Below, one piece after another: positions 32,445-44,353 of a stretch of DNA of 64,000 nucleotides; positions within the stretch are counted from its first letter, which is position 1; the number at the start of each line of letters is the position of its first letter. The notes under the pieces were generated by a model, which saw only the letters and a list, made by a program, of their open reading frames with translations, had not been told where the DNA came from and made no database searches. This DNA is from Alopecurus myosuroides (Eukaryota > Streptophyta > Magnoliopsida > Poales > Poaceae): positions 32,464,333-32,528,332 of the forward strand of contig CM054061.1 in the NCBI GenBank assembly GCA_028641055.1, in the 5' to 3' direction. A program made the translations under genes and the position numbers.

Positions 32445-35400
32445 TCAAGCATCCGAGTCTTCGTCGCTGCTGTCGTTCTCGGGGGCTTCGGGAATCTCCT
32501 CTTCCGGGTAGGTGATGGAGATGTTCACCATGGAGGCGATCTTGGTAGCGTGACCCTTGATCTCGTCGAAGATGGTGGTCCGCTGGGTCTCCGAGTATCC
32601 AAGGGTGATACCGAACGCCACGCGCCAAGATTTGGCACTAGGGTAATGCATACGCATAAGGCCTAAGGCCATGCATGCACCACCCCGTGATGCGGAGCGC
32701 AAGGTGGACTCCTTGGATTCCGCCACCTCCAGGATAGCTTCCGGAAGTTTCTCAACTTCCGAGAATTCCCTAGTTCTTGAGGGAAGGAACTTGTTGACCA
32801 GCTGCATACTTGCAGCTCTGATCGCAGTCCATACCTTCCCAAAAGCTCGGATTTTCTCAATCCGAGTAAGATCTGGGCTATCTCCTGTTTTTTCAGACAA
32901 ACAACCAAAAGGTTAGTGAAAAAGCAGAGAAAGAAATCGAGTCATGGAAAAATCGGTAAATGTTGACAACTTACCGAGAATCTTATCCATCTCAGAGCCT
33001 TCCTCAAGGCGCAGGGTTAAGGCATTCTCCAAGTCTTGGATAGTGGCCTTGTCCTTCTCTGCCTGCTGAGAGGCCTTGGACTGAGCAATCCCAAGGGCCA
33101 GGTTGCTGGCCTCCAGATCCTTCTGAACCTTCATAAGCTCCTTATGAAGGTCCAAATTCTCCTGTCGGAGACTTGCGGCATTGCCAGCATCTTCAGCTGT
33201 TTCCTTGGCCTTAGCCAAAGCAGCTGGGAAGCAAGGAATAAAATTCCGAGTTTAGAAAAAACTTGGGAAAGTACTTGGACAAAAAACTGGATAAAGAGCT
33301 TCAGAGAATCAAAATATACCTGTTGTTTCTGACAGCTGTAGCTGAGATGATGCCAGCTCTTCTTCCTTAACATCGATAATAGATAGAAGGGTTTTCACCT
33401 CTTCGTTTTTGATGTTAAGCTTGTTAAAAATTTCCATGTTTATTGTATCAGCGGTTTGCTGAAACACGGAAATGAAAGCAAGACGCTTAAGTTAAAACAA
33501 GCGTGGTAAGAAGCATTAAGTGGATAGCATGCTTTCAACTTATTGCTTGGGGGCTAGAGATATTACCTGGCTCATTTCTTGCAAATCTGACAAGGTTTCG
33601 TTGAATTCCTTTACATATTCAGAGAAAAGGATTCCAACGTGGTGAAGGACGTCTTGCACGACCTGACGAGGTGAAAATACGAAGTCATTTCAGACAATTA
33701 GTCCGCCTTGTGGCCAAGGGCGGATTAGAGGGGCAGGAGCGAATAATTTTTTAGCTTATGGACGAATATATCCGAGTTCATCGAACGGTTCTTCCTTACC
33801 TGGAAATTCCTGTCAAAAGTGGGAATAGGTTCGTCCTTCCCAGATGCTCGAAGATTTCTACCCATCTCCGATCTCGCCCTTTCCCTCGCATCCATGTTAG
33901 ATGCAATAGGCTGGCTAGATTGCTGAAATTGTGTGCCCGGGTTTGTGGTTTTCTCTTCCCTGCTAAATACAGCTAAAGGGGGAGAAACTGCAGCGGAAGA
34001 TGGTTCTCCTTTGCTAGCAGCAGCCTTATGTTTCTTCAATTTATTTGTCTTTAGAGGAACTGGAGCAAGGCTGAAAGGGAAACATCCGAGAAGTAAATAG
34101 CTCAAATAACCGGAAGGGAATGATAAGTAAAAAGTTCCAGTAAAATACCCGGATACGGCGATGGGAATTTCGTCAAGATTTATCACTTCTTCGAAGGTCA
34201 CTTGCCTCTTGCGTTTCCGGCCGCCATAAAAGCCGGCATGTAATTCGTCGAGCTCGGCGTCGGATGCAAGATCAGTTCCTTTAAGTTCGTCGAACTATGG
34301 AGATGGAAAAAGATTCGATTAAGTCAGGGAAGAGAGACAATCCGAGAGAAACCCAAAGCAAGGAAAATAAAAATACCTTAGGGACTGGGTTTTCCTCGTG
34401 ACATATTTCCAAACTTTCTGTGTATTGGTCGCGAGTAGCAACCATCTGGTTGACTCGTTTCTTGAAATCTCTTTTGGAGTAGGATTTTTCCGTCCCTCTC
34501 ATGCTATCTTCTGGCCCTTCGTACTCACAAAGGAGTCGGGAACGAAAAGAGAGAGGTTGAATACGGCGTCCAAACCAGCACAAAACAGTGTCTGTTCCAG
34601 TTAAGGGAGGCTGAGAAGAAGTAAGTTTAGCGATACGTCGTTTTATCTTCATCAGGTCTTCCGGCAAAGTTTGCACCGCTTCGACTGCCCAACTCTCCTG
34701 AGGAACGGCGGCGGAGTTGACGAATGGAGGAACCCCGTTTTCTTTCCCGGGAAACGGGATGTCATGATGATAAAAGAAAGAACCCATCCAAAACTTGACG
34801 GATTCCGATGTTTTTATCTTTGGGTAGCAATCTTCCCTGAATCTCCGAAGAGTGAAAGATATAGTACCGCAGATCGGAAGAATGCCCTCTGTAGGGTTAC
34901 GCTTCACTCCAAAGCAATATTGCCAAAAATCTAGTATGGGAGCTATTCCTAAGTACCCTTCGAAAAGGGCTTGGAAGACGGCTAGGTAGAGAATGGAGTT
35001 TGGTGGAAGATTATGTGGCTGAATGCCGTAATGGTTAAGGACTTCCAAGAAAAAGGCGGAAGGTGGCAAACCCATACCTCTCGCAATATGAGAAGTAAGG
35101 AGGACGCGTTCCCCGTCTTTTGGCTTGGGCTCGGATTCGTCTTCCGGGCTCCGCCATTTATCTTTAACCAAAAGCCCCTCCTTCTCCATTGTCGGAAGGA
35201 GGGATGGCAGAATGCTGCTCGGACTCCAATTGCCGGCAGATTCCGCCTCTTCTTCGGCTCCGGCGGCGGCGGAAGCTGCGGCCTCCGCGGCCGCGAGCTC
35301 GTCGCCAACGAGCGCGATCTTTTCCTCCACCGTTTCGGGAGCGAACGGCAGAGTAGGCGCGGAGGAGGATTCCGCAAGATCTGCGGCGGCGGAAGGGTTT

Positions 35401-35546
35401 CCTTCGCCCGCCGCGGTGCCCGTGGTCTTCGCCGGCTCGTCGCCGGAGGCGTGCACCGGAGAATCCAATTGCGGATCCATTGTGTCGATAATCTCGTCAA
35501 TATCCTTGGCGACGGCGCGGGCTGGGGAAGACGATAGTGAGGCCAT
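32445..35546 (-). CDS. Seven-exon antisense gene of the Tat element, transposase_28-like, 836 residues
   Basis: On the minus strand, from ATG at 35546 to stop at 32445, I read exons 35546-34377, 34294-34149, 34070-33800, 33662-33567, 33458-33320, 33223-32975 and 32884-32445. Every intron starts GT and ends AG. Exon lengths (1170, 146, 271, 96, 139, 249 and 440) keep the frame throughout and total 2511 bases, with no stop. Exon 1 has an acidic Ala/Glu-rich start and then a domain like the 'putative gypsy type transposon' (transposase_28) family: ARGMGLPPSAFFLEVLNHYG, LPPNSILYLAVFQALFEG, RFREDCYPKI. Exons 4-6 are a predicted coiled coil (LRQENLDLHKELMKVQKDLE). Exon 7 ends in an acidic tail. Tat elements often carry such antisense ORFs; their role is unknown. 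The splice model is mine and needs transcript support. Confidence 0.82.
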
Positions 35547-35683
35547 CGAGTAGCGGCGCTCGGTCGTTTCCGGTGAGGTCTTGGACGCGATTGTGCGTTC
35601 GGGAGCTGCTCTGCTGTGAGCTTGGGCGCTGGGAATGGCGTGCGAAGTGAGAGCGGATGGTTTTCACAGAGGACGAAGACGGC

Positions 35684-35691
35684 TATTTATA
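35684..35691 (-). promoter_or_regulatory. TATA box of the antisense gene
   Basis: The minus strand reads TATAAATA about 140 bp before the ATG at 35546. It is flanked by GGC and GCC in a GC-richer context, typical spacing for a plant core promoter. It lies outside the 3' LTR, so the gene appears to have its own promoter. Confidence 0.6.
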
Positions 35692-36071
35692 GCCGGAATC
35701 TCGTCACGATGCGTGCTAACGGCTCTTTTGACCGTTGGATGTTCAACGCGTGTCACTCGCCGAAAAATCCGGGAAATGAAACGACGGGTGATTATTGCTA
35801 TCTCCTCGTTTCCCGCGAGAATCTGTCAGAGATATGTTTCTGGGTTTCCCGCTTGAAACCCAAATGTCCCTTATGTCAGCATGATTATAGCGCTGACGTA
35901 GGAAGTTCCTTCTTCACGAAGGATCGTGCGAGAAAAGCTGGATTTCCTGGATTTCGAGTTTTGCTTTACAACATCATTCAAAAGGAGAAAAAGAAGAATC
36001 AAGACTACAGGCCGATATTTCTCGGAAATGATGCATTTGGCGAAAGGCGGCGAATTGAAGTCTTAATCCTT

Positions 36072-36083
36072 CTTGGGGGCTAC
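36072..36083 (+). other. Polypurine tract of the Tat element
   Basis: CTTGGGGGCTAC directly precedes the 3' LTR, as expected for the plus-strand primer. Confidence 0.6.
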
Positions 36084-36624
36084 TGTCGGATATATACCGA
36101 ATAGGGGTATATCAGATGGTAGTCTAAAGTGCCGGATTACTCGGGTGGCCCAAATGGTAGTGGGCTACGGTCCATTGGGCGGCCCAGTAAGCTGACGCAC
36201 AGAAGCCGGATTCTAGAAGAACCCGGATCACGGCCCACGTGATCTGGCTTGGAGTAGCAGGCGGATTCCTTACTTTCCAAGCTAATAGTTGCCGTAGTCT
36301 TCTAGGTTTCCTACTCTGTATGCCCTAACCCGACTATTATATAAAGCCAGACGGGAGATATGATAGATAGACAAGAAGCTACTAGCTAACTCGCCGAGAG
36401 GTTGATCCTCGACGAATAGCTAACTTAACCTCACATTGTACTTTGTATACATAGGCTTTAGTCCTGAATAGTGAGATTGCAGGAGTAGGAACGCCGCATT
36501 ACTGCGACGTACCGAACCTGGGTAAACCATGTGTCTTTGTACTTCGCACAAACACGTCCCCCCCCGTCTCTACCCGTAGTCTCATGGCACCCCCGTCTAT
36601 GAATTCTACTACGATGTCTCGACA
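36084..36624 (+). repeat. 3' LTR of the Tat element
   Basis: 541 bp matching 25480-26009, with about 11 substitutions and an 11-bp insertion by hand count. Confidence 0.93.
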
Positions 36625-36800
36625 TTGCCCGACTATATTAAAACATTGTAACGCCCCATCCTGCACTACCTTTCCCACCCCTCGCACCCCCTTAGAGAGT
36701 CGTCAGTGAGCTCTCGGCTTGCTCCTCCTCCGTCTCCGGTGGTTCGACTGGCTAGCGTTTGACAGTCTAGTGATAGGGTTAGATTTAGGTTGATCTATAG
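36625..36800. other. Unassigned junction sequence
   Basis: A short stretch between the Tat element and the presumed start of the next Copia LTR; nothing recognised. Part of it may belong to that LTR if it begins earlier than I placed it. Confidence 0.3.
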
Positions 36801-37221
36801 TGTTTGGGCCATTCCCCTGTTATATTGATCTCCCGAGAGATTGGCCCAACAGCCAACTCTCGTCCCTAGTCTCACGCGTCCTGATCAGGGGCACCCAACC
36901 CTCTTATGGTTGGTGGGCCCTATGTCATCTCTATAAAGAGAGGCGAGGGGCCGGGGCACAACTAACGAGATTCGCCGCCACCACTTCCCACATCGACACA
37001 ACCCACATCCGATCTATAGTTAGCGCTTGCGCACGAAAAGCTCCACCGTCGCCACCATGTCCTCCTCCACTCCATCGCCGCCCGAAGGTTCCGAAGGTGG
37101 TGCTCACTCCCCTCTATCTGTATCTCTCTCTCTCCCTCTATGTCTCTCTCTAAGTTACAATCACAGAGGTTCGTGTTTAGACCGTAGTCATCTAGCCTAG
37201 TCGATCTTATAAGGCAAAGAA

Positions 37222-37233
37222 TGGTATCAGAGC
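37222..37233 (+). other. Primer binding site (initiator tRNA-Met) of the dead Copia
   Basis: TGGTATCAGAGC, the exact plant Copia primer site. Confidence 0.85.
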
Positions 37234-38639
37234 TAAGTTTTCTGCTAGGCCCTAGATTGGATCTCGGTGGAAGAAAGAAAAACGAAAGGAAAAAGTCCCC
37301 ACCGAAAGCAAAACCCTAACCCTAACAGAGATTAGAGGGGAGGGGAAAATAGACCTCATATGGCATTGTGCGCCGCTGATATGGCCACCCCGTTCCTCTC
37401 GTTTTCGGGCGCGCATCGGTAAGCCGAGGCGCCCGGGTCGAAGAACCGCCGGGCGGGGAAATAGTTTGCGCCGCGGTCAAGCCGCTCGATGGTGGCGCAC
37501 CCACCGCTAATGGGACGCGCGAAGGGCGAGGGGGGTGACTACGGTGGTCCGAGGACGCCACGAGCTCACAGCAGCACGTGGAGGAGCAGCACCTACTCTC
37601 CCGTGTCTCCCTCTCTATCGCTTACAGAGTTGGAGACGGGAAATAGAAAAGAAGATCAAGAGGGGCGAGAGAGGCGCGCAGAGTGTCGGCGTTGTTCGCC
37701 GTCTCAGGCGGCGGAGCGCGCACGACGCGGTGGCGGCGGTTCTATTCCGCCGCTCGGGACAGAGAGCACCAGGGGTGAGAGAGGCGCGCGGGTGGGGGGA
37801 TAAATGCGGCTAGGGTTCTCCTCGAGCGCGGCAGAATAGCCTTTTTGTGTCTGCAAATAGGCCGTTGTTGGCCAGGAGAGAGCGAGGCAAGCGGTAGCGG
37901 GCCGTTGGGCTTCGCTGCAAATAGGTTGTTGTTGGCGCAAGAGAGGAGACGATCAAAGCGGGCGCATAGCGGGCTGGGCCCGGCCACAACAGCGCGGGGA
38001 CGTGTCACGCGTGCAGTGTACAGAAGAGCGGTCGATAATCAATGGGCCGTTGAGCCTAGGCCGCCTTCGGCCTATTCTGTTATGAGAAGAGGCCATGGGC
38101 GCCAGATAGTAAAAGGTCGCGCACTTGCGTGAAAAGCAGTAGGCCGTGCGCCGGACCAGAGGAAGAGAAGACTAGGCGAGGCCAAATTTTTTTTTGTGTT
38201 CTCTATTTTTTTTTTCTTTTCCAGAAGCAGATTTAATTGTTTTTGTCCATTTTTGGGCAAAATTGATCTATGTTTTCCTATTCAATTTTTCCAATGAAAT
38301 TTTATTTAGGGAATATAAAAGCAAAAGAAATACTCGTATAAAATATAAAGTGCATGAGTTCTTATTCATGTTTTCCGCTGCAAAATTAATAAAAGTGTCC
38401 AATTAAAGGAAAATAGGCTAAAGTGAGAATTAAATGTTAAAAGCATGTTAAAGTAATAATTGTGATTTATGGTATTATATAACCAACGTTTTTAATAGCA
38501 TTATCATGATTTACTGTTATAGTCTCATATATGTTTTTATTGCTATTTTCTGCCCAACAGTGATATAGTTTTAATTGCATAAATAGTTGTGTGTTCTAAT
38601 TTTGACCAACGTTGATTATTACATGCAATTGTTGTTATT

Positions 38640-41600
38640 TTCTCACTTCATTGTGGTTTTCAGGAGGGTACTACTTGATGAGCTGCATCAAGGACGTCCA
38701 ACCCTCAGAGGTGACAGCTACAGTGAATGGAGGAAGAAGGTGGATTTAGCCTTTGTGTGTGCTGAGGTTGACTCGGTTGTGGACACTCCACAGCCAGTCA
38801 AGCCAACTGAGCCAGTTAAAGAGGAAGATGATGATGATGCTGCATGTCAGAAAAAGAAAAGGGACTATGCTCCTTTTGTATTGTCATATTCCATTGAAAA
38901 CAGAAAGTGGCTAACATCCAACAAAACATGTATGGAATTTATAAAGAATACAACTGTGAACACAATTGTGGGATCAATTGCAGAGTGTGCATACGTAACG
39001 GAGTACTTAGAAAAGATAAAGAGCCAGTTCACTGGCTCTTCAAAGGTATATTCCACCCAGCTGATCAAACAACGAGTAACAGAAAAGTACACCGGAGGTG
39101 CACATGGCATACGGGAGCACATCCTAAGGATGAGCAACATGGCAGCTAAACTTAAGGCCCATGGATGCTGATCTAGAGCTCAAGCCAGCACTTCTTGTAC
39201 ATCTGATCATGTCTTCATTGCCAAATCAGTTTGATAACTTTGTGATAAACTACAACATGGTCCCTGAAAAATGGGATGTTGAAAAGACTATAGCCATGTG
39301 CGTGCAAGAGGAGGACAGACTTAAATCCTATCACATGGTGGTTCCTTGAACTATGTGAAGGATAACAAGAAAAGGAACTATAATCAAAGTCATTCCGGTT
39401 CTCCTTCAAAATCACATGGGAAAGCTCCCTCACAGTATCAGCATCCACATCAACAGAGGTCTCTTCCAGTGGACAAAGACACTTGTCTCCATTGCAAAAA
39501 GAATGGGCATTACAAGACAGATTGCCCAGATTGGCTAAAGTATATAATGGAAAAGAAAGGTAACAATGTTGATTCCTTTGTAAATGAATCCCTGTATACA
39601 CAATTTTCAAAACTACTTGGTGGATTGACTCAGGTGCAACTGTTCATGTTGCAAATTCTTTACAGGGATTCGATTCGACCCGGACTATGCAAAGAAGCAA
39701 AAGATGCATTGAGGTTGCTAATGGAGTTCAAGAAGATGTTGAAGCTGTTGGCAACATCTCCTTGGAGTTAGCTGATGGTTTCACCATTTTGCTTAAAGAT
39801 GTCTTATATGTTCCTTCACTACACAGGAACTTCATTAGTGTATCACGTTTGGACAAACACAGTTATGAGTGTTATTTTGGACATGGCAAGTGTGCCATAT
39901 GGTGTAATAATATTCATGTGGGGGTTGCTTTCCTCCATAATGAGTTTTATTATTATCCTTGCGTGAAAAAGTTTATTTTGTGTGCAAAGTGAATGAGCAT
40001 GTTTTTGGCTCGAACAAAGAATAAAAGAAAAGAAAGAGAACTCATGACTCATCGAAATTACGACACTGTCGTTTGGGCCACATTTTGAGGGATAGAATAG
40101 AAAGACTAATAAAAAATGATATTCTTGCTCCACTAGAGTTCTCATACATAGAGAAATGCATAGACTACATTAAAGGAAATTATGTAAAGCAAATTTAAAA
40201 GGGTGCAAACCGAAGTACATCGACACTCGAAATCATTCACACTGATATTTGTGGACCATTTTCTGTGAAAAGTGTGGATGGTTATGACTCATTCATAACA
40301 TTCATAGATGATTACTCCTCATATGGATACATCTATCGAATTAAAGAAAGATCTGAATCATTGGATAAATTTAACATATTCAAAGCTGAAGTTGAAAATC
40401 GACATGATAAAAGAATAAAGATAGTGAGATATGATCGTGGGGGAGTACTACGGCAGAAACACTCCATATGGCCAAGTCCCTAGACCTTTTGCAAGGTTCT
40501 TACAAGAAAACGGCATAGTAGCCCAATAATCAATGTCGGGCGAGCCTCAGCAAAACGGAGTAGCTCCAAGGCGTGACCGTACTCTTATGGATATGGTGCG
40601 CAGCATGCTGAGTTATCTCCACTTTGCCATTGGCATTATGGATGGAGGCACTTAAAACCGCCATTCACAATCTCAATAGATTACCAAGTAAGTCAGTGCC
40701 CAAAACACCGTACGAGTTGTGGACAGGAAAAGCTCCATCCCTACATCACCTCAGGGTGTGGGGGAGCCCTGTTGAGGCCAAAGTGTTTAATCCAAACATT
40801 GCAAAGTTAGATACCAAAACAGTGAGTTGCCACTTTATTGTCTATCCTGATAGATCAAAAGGTTATCTTTTCTACTGTCCAGATAGATACCCAAAGTTTG
40901 TAGAAACGAGACATGCGATCTTCTTAGAGGACAAAATGATGAGTGGGAGCATGGTAGCTCGAAAAATTGATCTTGAGGAGAAGAGGGTGTGTGTGCACCT
41001 AATCCAATGATTGAAGAGCCGTTTTTCTCACTACATGTTGTACCTGCATCGTCTACCCATGAGGTTGCGGTGCAAACACCTGTTGTAACTCCAACTTTGA
41101 CAACTAGAGGTGAATATCCGGAACCTGACCATCAGGAGCCGACGGAACCCGAAGTTGAGCATGAAAGGGGGGGGTGCAACAACCTTTCACAGAGGATGTG
41201 CCAGAAGTTGAGGCACGACATGAGCCAGAGAAGAAGGCCTTAGAAGGTCTACAAGACGTAAAAAGTCAGCTATTTCTAGTGATTATAAAGTTTATAACAC
41301 AGAAACGGATCATAAGGAAGGTGATCCCACCTCATATGAAGAATCCATGAGAAGCCGTCACTCATCTGAATGGATGGAGGCAATGGAAGACAAAATGAGA
41401 TCTATGAGTTCCAACGATGTTTGGGACATAGAGGATATTCCTAAAGGAGCCAAAACAGTAGGCTATAAATGGGTCTACAAAACAAAATAGGACTCTAATG
41501 GGAACGTAGAAAAGTATAAAGCACGTCTTGTGGCAAAAGGTTTTACACAAAGCGAACGGGTAGGTTACAATGAGACATTTTCTCCAGTCTCATGTAAGGA

Positions 41601-42800
41601 TTCCTTCAGGATCATAATGGCACTAGTTGCACATTTTTATTTAGAGTTACATCAAATGGATGTAAAGACGGGATTTTTGAATGGAGATCTAAAAGAAAAG
41701 GTTTACATGAAACAACCCAAGGGGTTTATCATGGAAGGCAAGGAAGATATGGGATGCCGTCTGAAGAAATCCATATATGGATTAAAGCAAGCTTTTGACA
41801 GTGGTATCTGAAATTTAATGATACAATAAAGAGTTTTGGATTTAAAGAGAATACTCAGGATAACTGCATTTATGCAGAGTTCAAAAGTGGGAAATACATT
41901 TTCCTAATGTTGTATGTGGATGATATCTTTCTTGCTAGCAGTGATGTCAGTCTTCTACGAGGAACAAAGAAGTTCTTATCCTCAAACGTTGATTCTAAGG
42001 ATCTTGGTGAAGTCTCATATGTTTTGGGCATAGACATTCACCGAGATAGAAGGAATGGAGTCTTAGGACTATCACAGAAAGCATATTTTGAGAAGGTTCT
42101 CCAAAAGTATAATATGCATGTGAGTTCTTCCACACCTGCTCCTATAATCAAGGGCGACAGTTTTAGGAAATTCAATGTTCCAAGAACCAATACAAGATCG
42201 ATCAAATGAAAGCAATACCATATGCTTCGGCTATTGGAAGTTGACAGTATGCACAAGTTTGCACTCGCCCCGACTTAGCTTTTATCACCGGGTTACTCTA
42301 TAGATATCAAGAGAATCCAGGCCCAGAGCACTGGAAAATGGTAAAGAAAGCATTGTGTTATGCGCAAGGCACTGAGGACCTCATGCTAACATACATAAGA
42401 TATGATTTCCTAGAAATAAGAAGGTATTCATATGCAAATTTTATGGGAGACAAAGATGACAGAAAATCAATGTCAAGATATGTGTTTACTCTCGCAGGAG
42501 GAGTTATTTCGTGGAGAAGCTCCAAACAGTCAATAGTTGCATCTTCTACGATGTATGCAAAATTTATAGCATGTTATGAGGCCATGGGGTAGGCGATATG
42601 GTTAAAGAAATTTATACCTGACTTGAATGTGGTAGATTGCATTAGCAAACTACTAAAGATCTACTGTCACAACCAGCCCATAGTATTCTATGCTCACCAT
42701 AACAAGTCGAGTAATGCTAGAAAGCCAATAGAAATAAAGTATTATGTTGTGAACGATAAAATCTAGGATCAAACTATAATTCTCGAGTATATAAGGACAA
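38640..42800 (+). pseudogene. Copia gag-pol remnant
   Basis: Gag starts near LLDELHQGRPTLRGDSYSEWRKKVDLAF (about 38670) and continues through three frames to the CCHC knuckle CLHCKKNGHYKTDC (about 39483). The protease WIDSGATVHVAN is in a further frame near 39620. Integrase pieces include IIHTDICGPF, FITFIDDYSSYGYIY and, at about 40624, LWMEALKTAIHNLNRLPSKSVPKTPYELW. Reverse transcriptase shows GYKWVYKTK with a TAG after it (near 41488), [25 protein letters not shown] and MLYVDDIFLA (about 41910). RNase H shows GDKDDRKSMSRYVFTLAGG and the usual Ser/Thr stretch, ending near 42800. At least eight breaks are visible, so it is long dead. Confidence 0.85.
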
Positions 42801-42805
42801 AAGAC

Positions 42806-43310
42806 ACTAGTAGAAACATCGCATTTGGTTCAGAGCATTAGTCTTGGTTACATTACCAACCGGGACTAGTGCTCCGGTTCCATCGCCCTCGTTCGCGAGT
42901 AAAGGCACGGGAAACTAGTCCCGCACCTCTAGTCCCAGGTCGCAACATGACCTGGGACTAGAGGTTTTTCCTCCGGTTCTGACAGCGGCGAGGACTTCTA
43001 GTCCCGGTCCGTGCTACGACAATGGATGTACTGTTCTGACCGACGCTCTGGCGAGTTCATTAATGGCGTGAAAGATTTTTTTCATGTGGCTAATGCGAAC
43101 AAGCAGAATGGTTTTGTATTCTATCCATGTAGTGACTGTAAGAATCAGAATGATTACTCTAACTCAAAGATCCTTCACATCCACCTGTTTCAGTTCGATT
43201 TCATGCCCAACTATAATTGTTGGACCAAACACGGTGAGAGAGGGGTTATAATTGAAGAGAATGAAGAAGAAGAGGGTGATGATAATTACCCCCTGAATAC
43301 AGTGATAGTA
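42806..43310 (+). mobile_element. En/Spm-type CACTA transposon, left part
   Basis: It begins CACTAGTAGAAACATCGC, the common CACTA terminus of grasses. The subterminal part repeats GGGACTAG, CTAGTCCC and CCGGTTC motifs in both orientations (42860-43010). The transposase gene starts at once after it. The element is then interrupted by the LARD at 43311, and its further part is at 60291-61218. Confidence 0.85.
43005..43310 (+). pseudogene. CACTA transposase, N-terminal 'transposase-associated' domain
   Basis: The frame around 43011 reads RQWMYCSDRRSGEFINGVKDF, then NGFVFYPCSDCKNQ, then LHIHLFQFDFMPNYNCWTKHGE. This is the W-M-Y, CPC..C and HL..GF..Y..W..HGE pattern of the Transpos_assoc domain at the N-terminus of plant En/Spm transposases. 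An acidic stretch follows until the LARD junction. The continuation lies some 17 kb away, so no product is expected. Confidence 0.82.
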
Positions 43311-44353
43311 TTAGTTGTTTCTTCTAGAAAGGAGCCATGAATGGGTATAGTCAAGTAAATGATCTACAACCCCTTGTGATGGATCATGTGGCCAAGTAAA
43401 TCACTGCACAAGATTGATTAAGACATAAAGTCCCACCATAGCCTTACGTTCTAAGGTCCCCTATATATATCCCCCAATAACTTAACTTTGTGGCTCGGTC
43501 TCAGGTTACTGTCACTCCCAATTCACCACCACTCCATTATGCTACCGGTGATCACCTTACATGCATTCCCCAACATATGCGTGCACTCATATATTGTACA
43601 TAAAGACAATCATAGAAGATAACAAACTTGTATGCAACCAATCAACGAACTATTTCACCATTGCCAAGAACAATTCACTACTCAAACAAAGACGGGGAGA
43701 CACAATACATCAAGGGAATATAGTATTGCATCATACATCGTGTTTTCCAAGAGATTAAAGTGGATAGATGGAGCTGATCTTGCTGTATATGTTGATGATG
43801 AACACGCCGGAGGGGGGTGGAGCCCTCCGGGGGTTATCCCGGCGGCGTTTCCCCCCTCCGATCTTCTCCGGCGGCAGCCTTCTGTCTCTCTGTTTCGTGG
43901 TTTCGTCTCTCGGCGCCGCCTCCTTCTCAAAAAGGCCAGGGGACCCTTTATATAGTCGTTTTTAGGTCACGAGACACTCGGGAGAAGAAAGATCGACGGC
44001 ATCGGAGCCACGGGGGCAAAAAGGGGGCCCCACACGCGGCCAAGGAATCTGGCTGCGTGGAGGGTTCTCTTTTCCACCTGGTTGGCCTTTTGGCCCTATA
44101 CTTTGGACCATGGTCTTCGTCTCAAAAATTCTGAACCGTGCTCTTTGGCCTTGCCCTTTTTGGAGTCCCGAAGCTCCCGGAAAGTCTGAAACACTAAAAA
44201 GTACGTTTTCTGGAAAAACAGGGTTAGAACCAAAAGAAGGGGGATTGTTTAGAAAATCCCCCAAATCATTATAAAACATGAATATAAGTTGCTAATATGT
44301 AGGAAAAACAAGTAATAACATGCAAAGTTCATGTATGCATTTTACATGCATCA
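43311..44353 (-). repeat. 3' LTR of the LARD, outer end missing
   Basis: It matches the right LTR from 48778 onward. The portion equivalent to 48409-48777 is absent and CACTA sequence begins directly. A minus-strand TATA motif (TATATAAAGGG) lies near 43948-43958. Confidence 0.85.

Larger units (their letters stand above)
25480..36624 (+). mobile_element. Ty3/gypsy retrotransposon, Tat type, with antisense gene
   Basis: The element is 11,145 bp with LTRs of 530 and 541 bp. The flanking pentamers TGGCC and TTGCC differ at one base. Order on the plus strand: gag, protease, reverse transcriptase, RNase H, a second archaeal-type RNase H, integrase, then about 4.3 kb holding a spliced gene on the other strand. 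A second RNase H plus extra ORFs between integrase and the 3' LTR are marks of the Tat lineage. I count about 11 substitutions and one 11-bp indel between LTRs, roughly 2%. The sense gag-pol is dead; the antisense gene is open. Confidence 0.92.
36801..42805 (+). mobile_element. Dead Ty1/copia retrotransposon, 3' end cut off by a CACTA insertion
   Basis: A tRNA-iMet primer site at 37222-37233 follows a putative 5' LTR (TGTTTGGGCC at 36801 to about 37216, TATAAAG at 36932-36938). A 1.3-kb GC-rich leader follows, then gag, protease, integrase, reverse transcriptase and RNase H in Copia order. The RNase H tail stops where CACTAGTAGAAAC begins at 42806, so the polypurine tract and 3' LTR are not present here. 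Frameshifts and stops are spread through all domains. Confidence 0.8.

Noticed and set aside
32400..32900. Plus-strand ORFs over the last antisense exon
   Set aside because: Shadow frames; the minus-strand reading continues in phase from the other six exons.
34281..34376. The last 31 codons of the long minus-strand ORF from 35546 and the ORF at 33725-34201 taken as separate genes
   Set aside because: Clear donors and acceptors with matching phases join the pieces into one spliced gene; the overhanging codons are intron readthrough.
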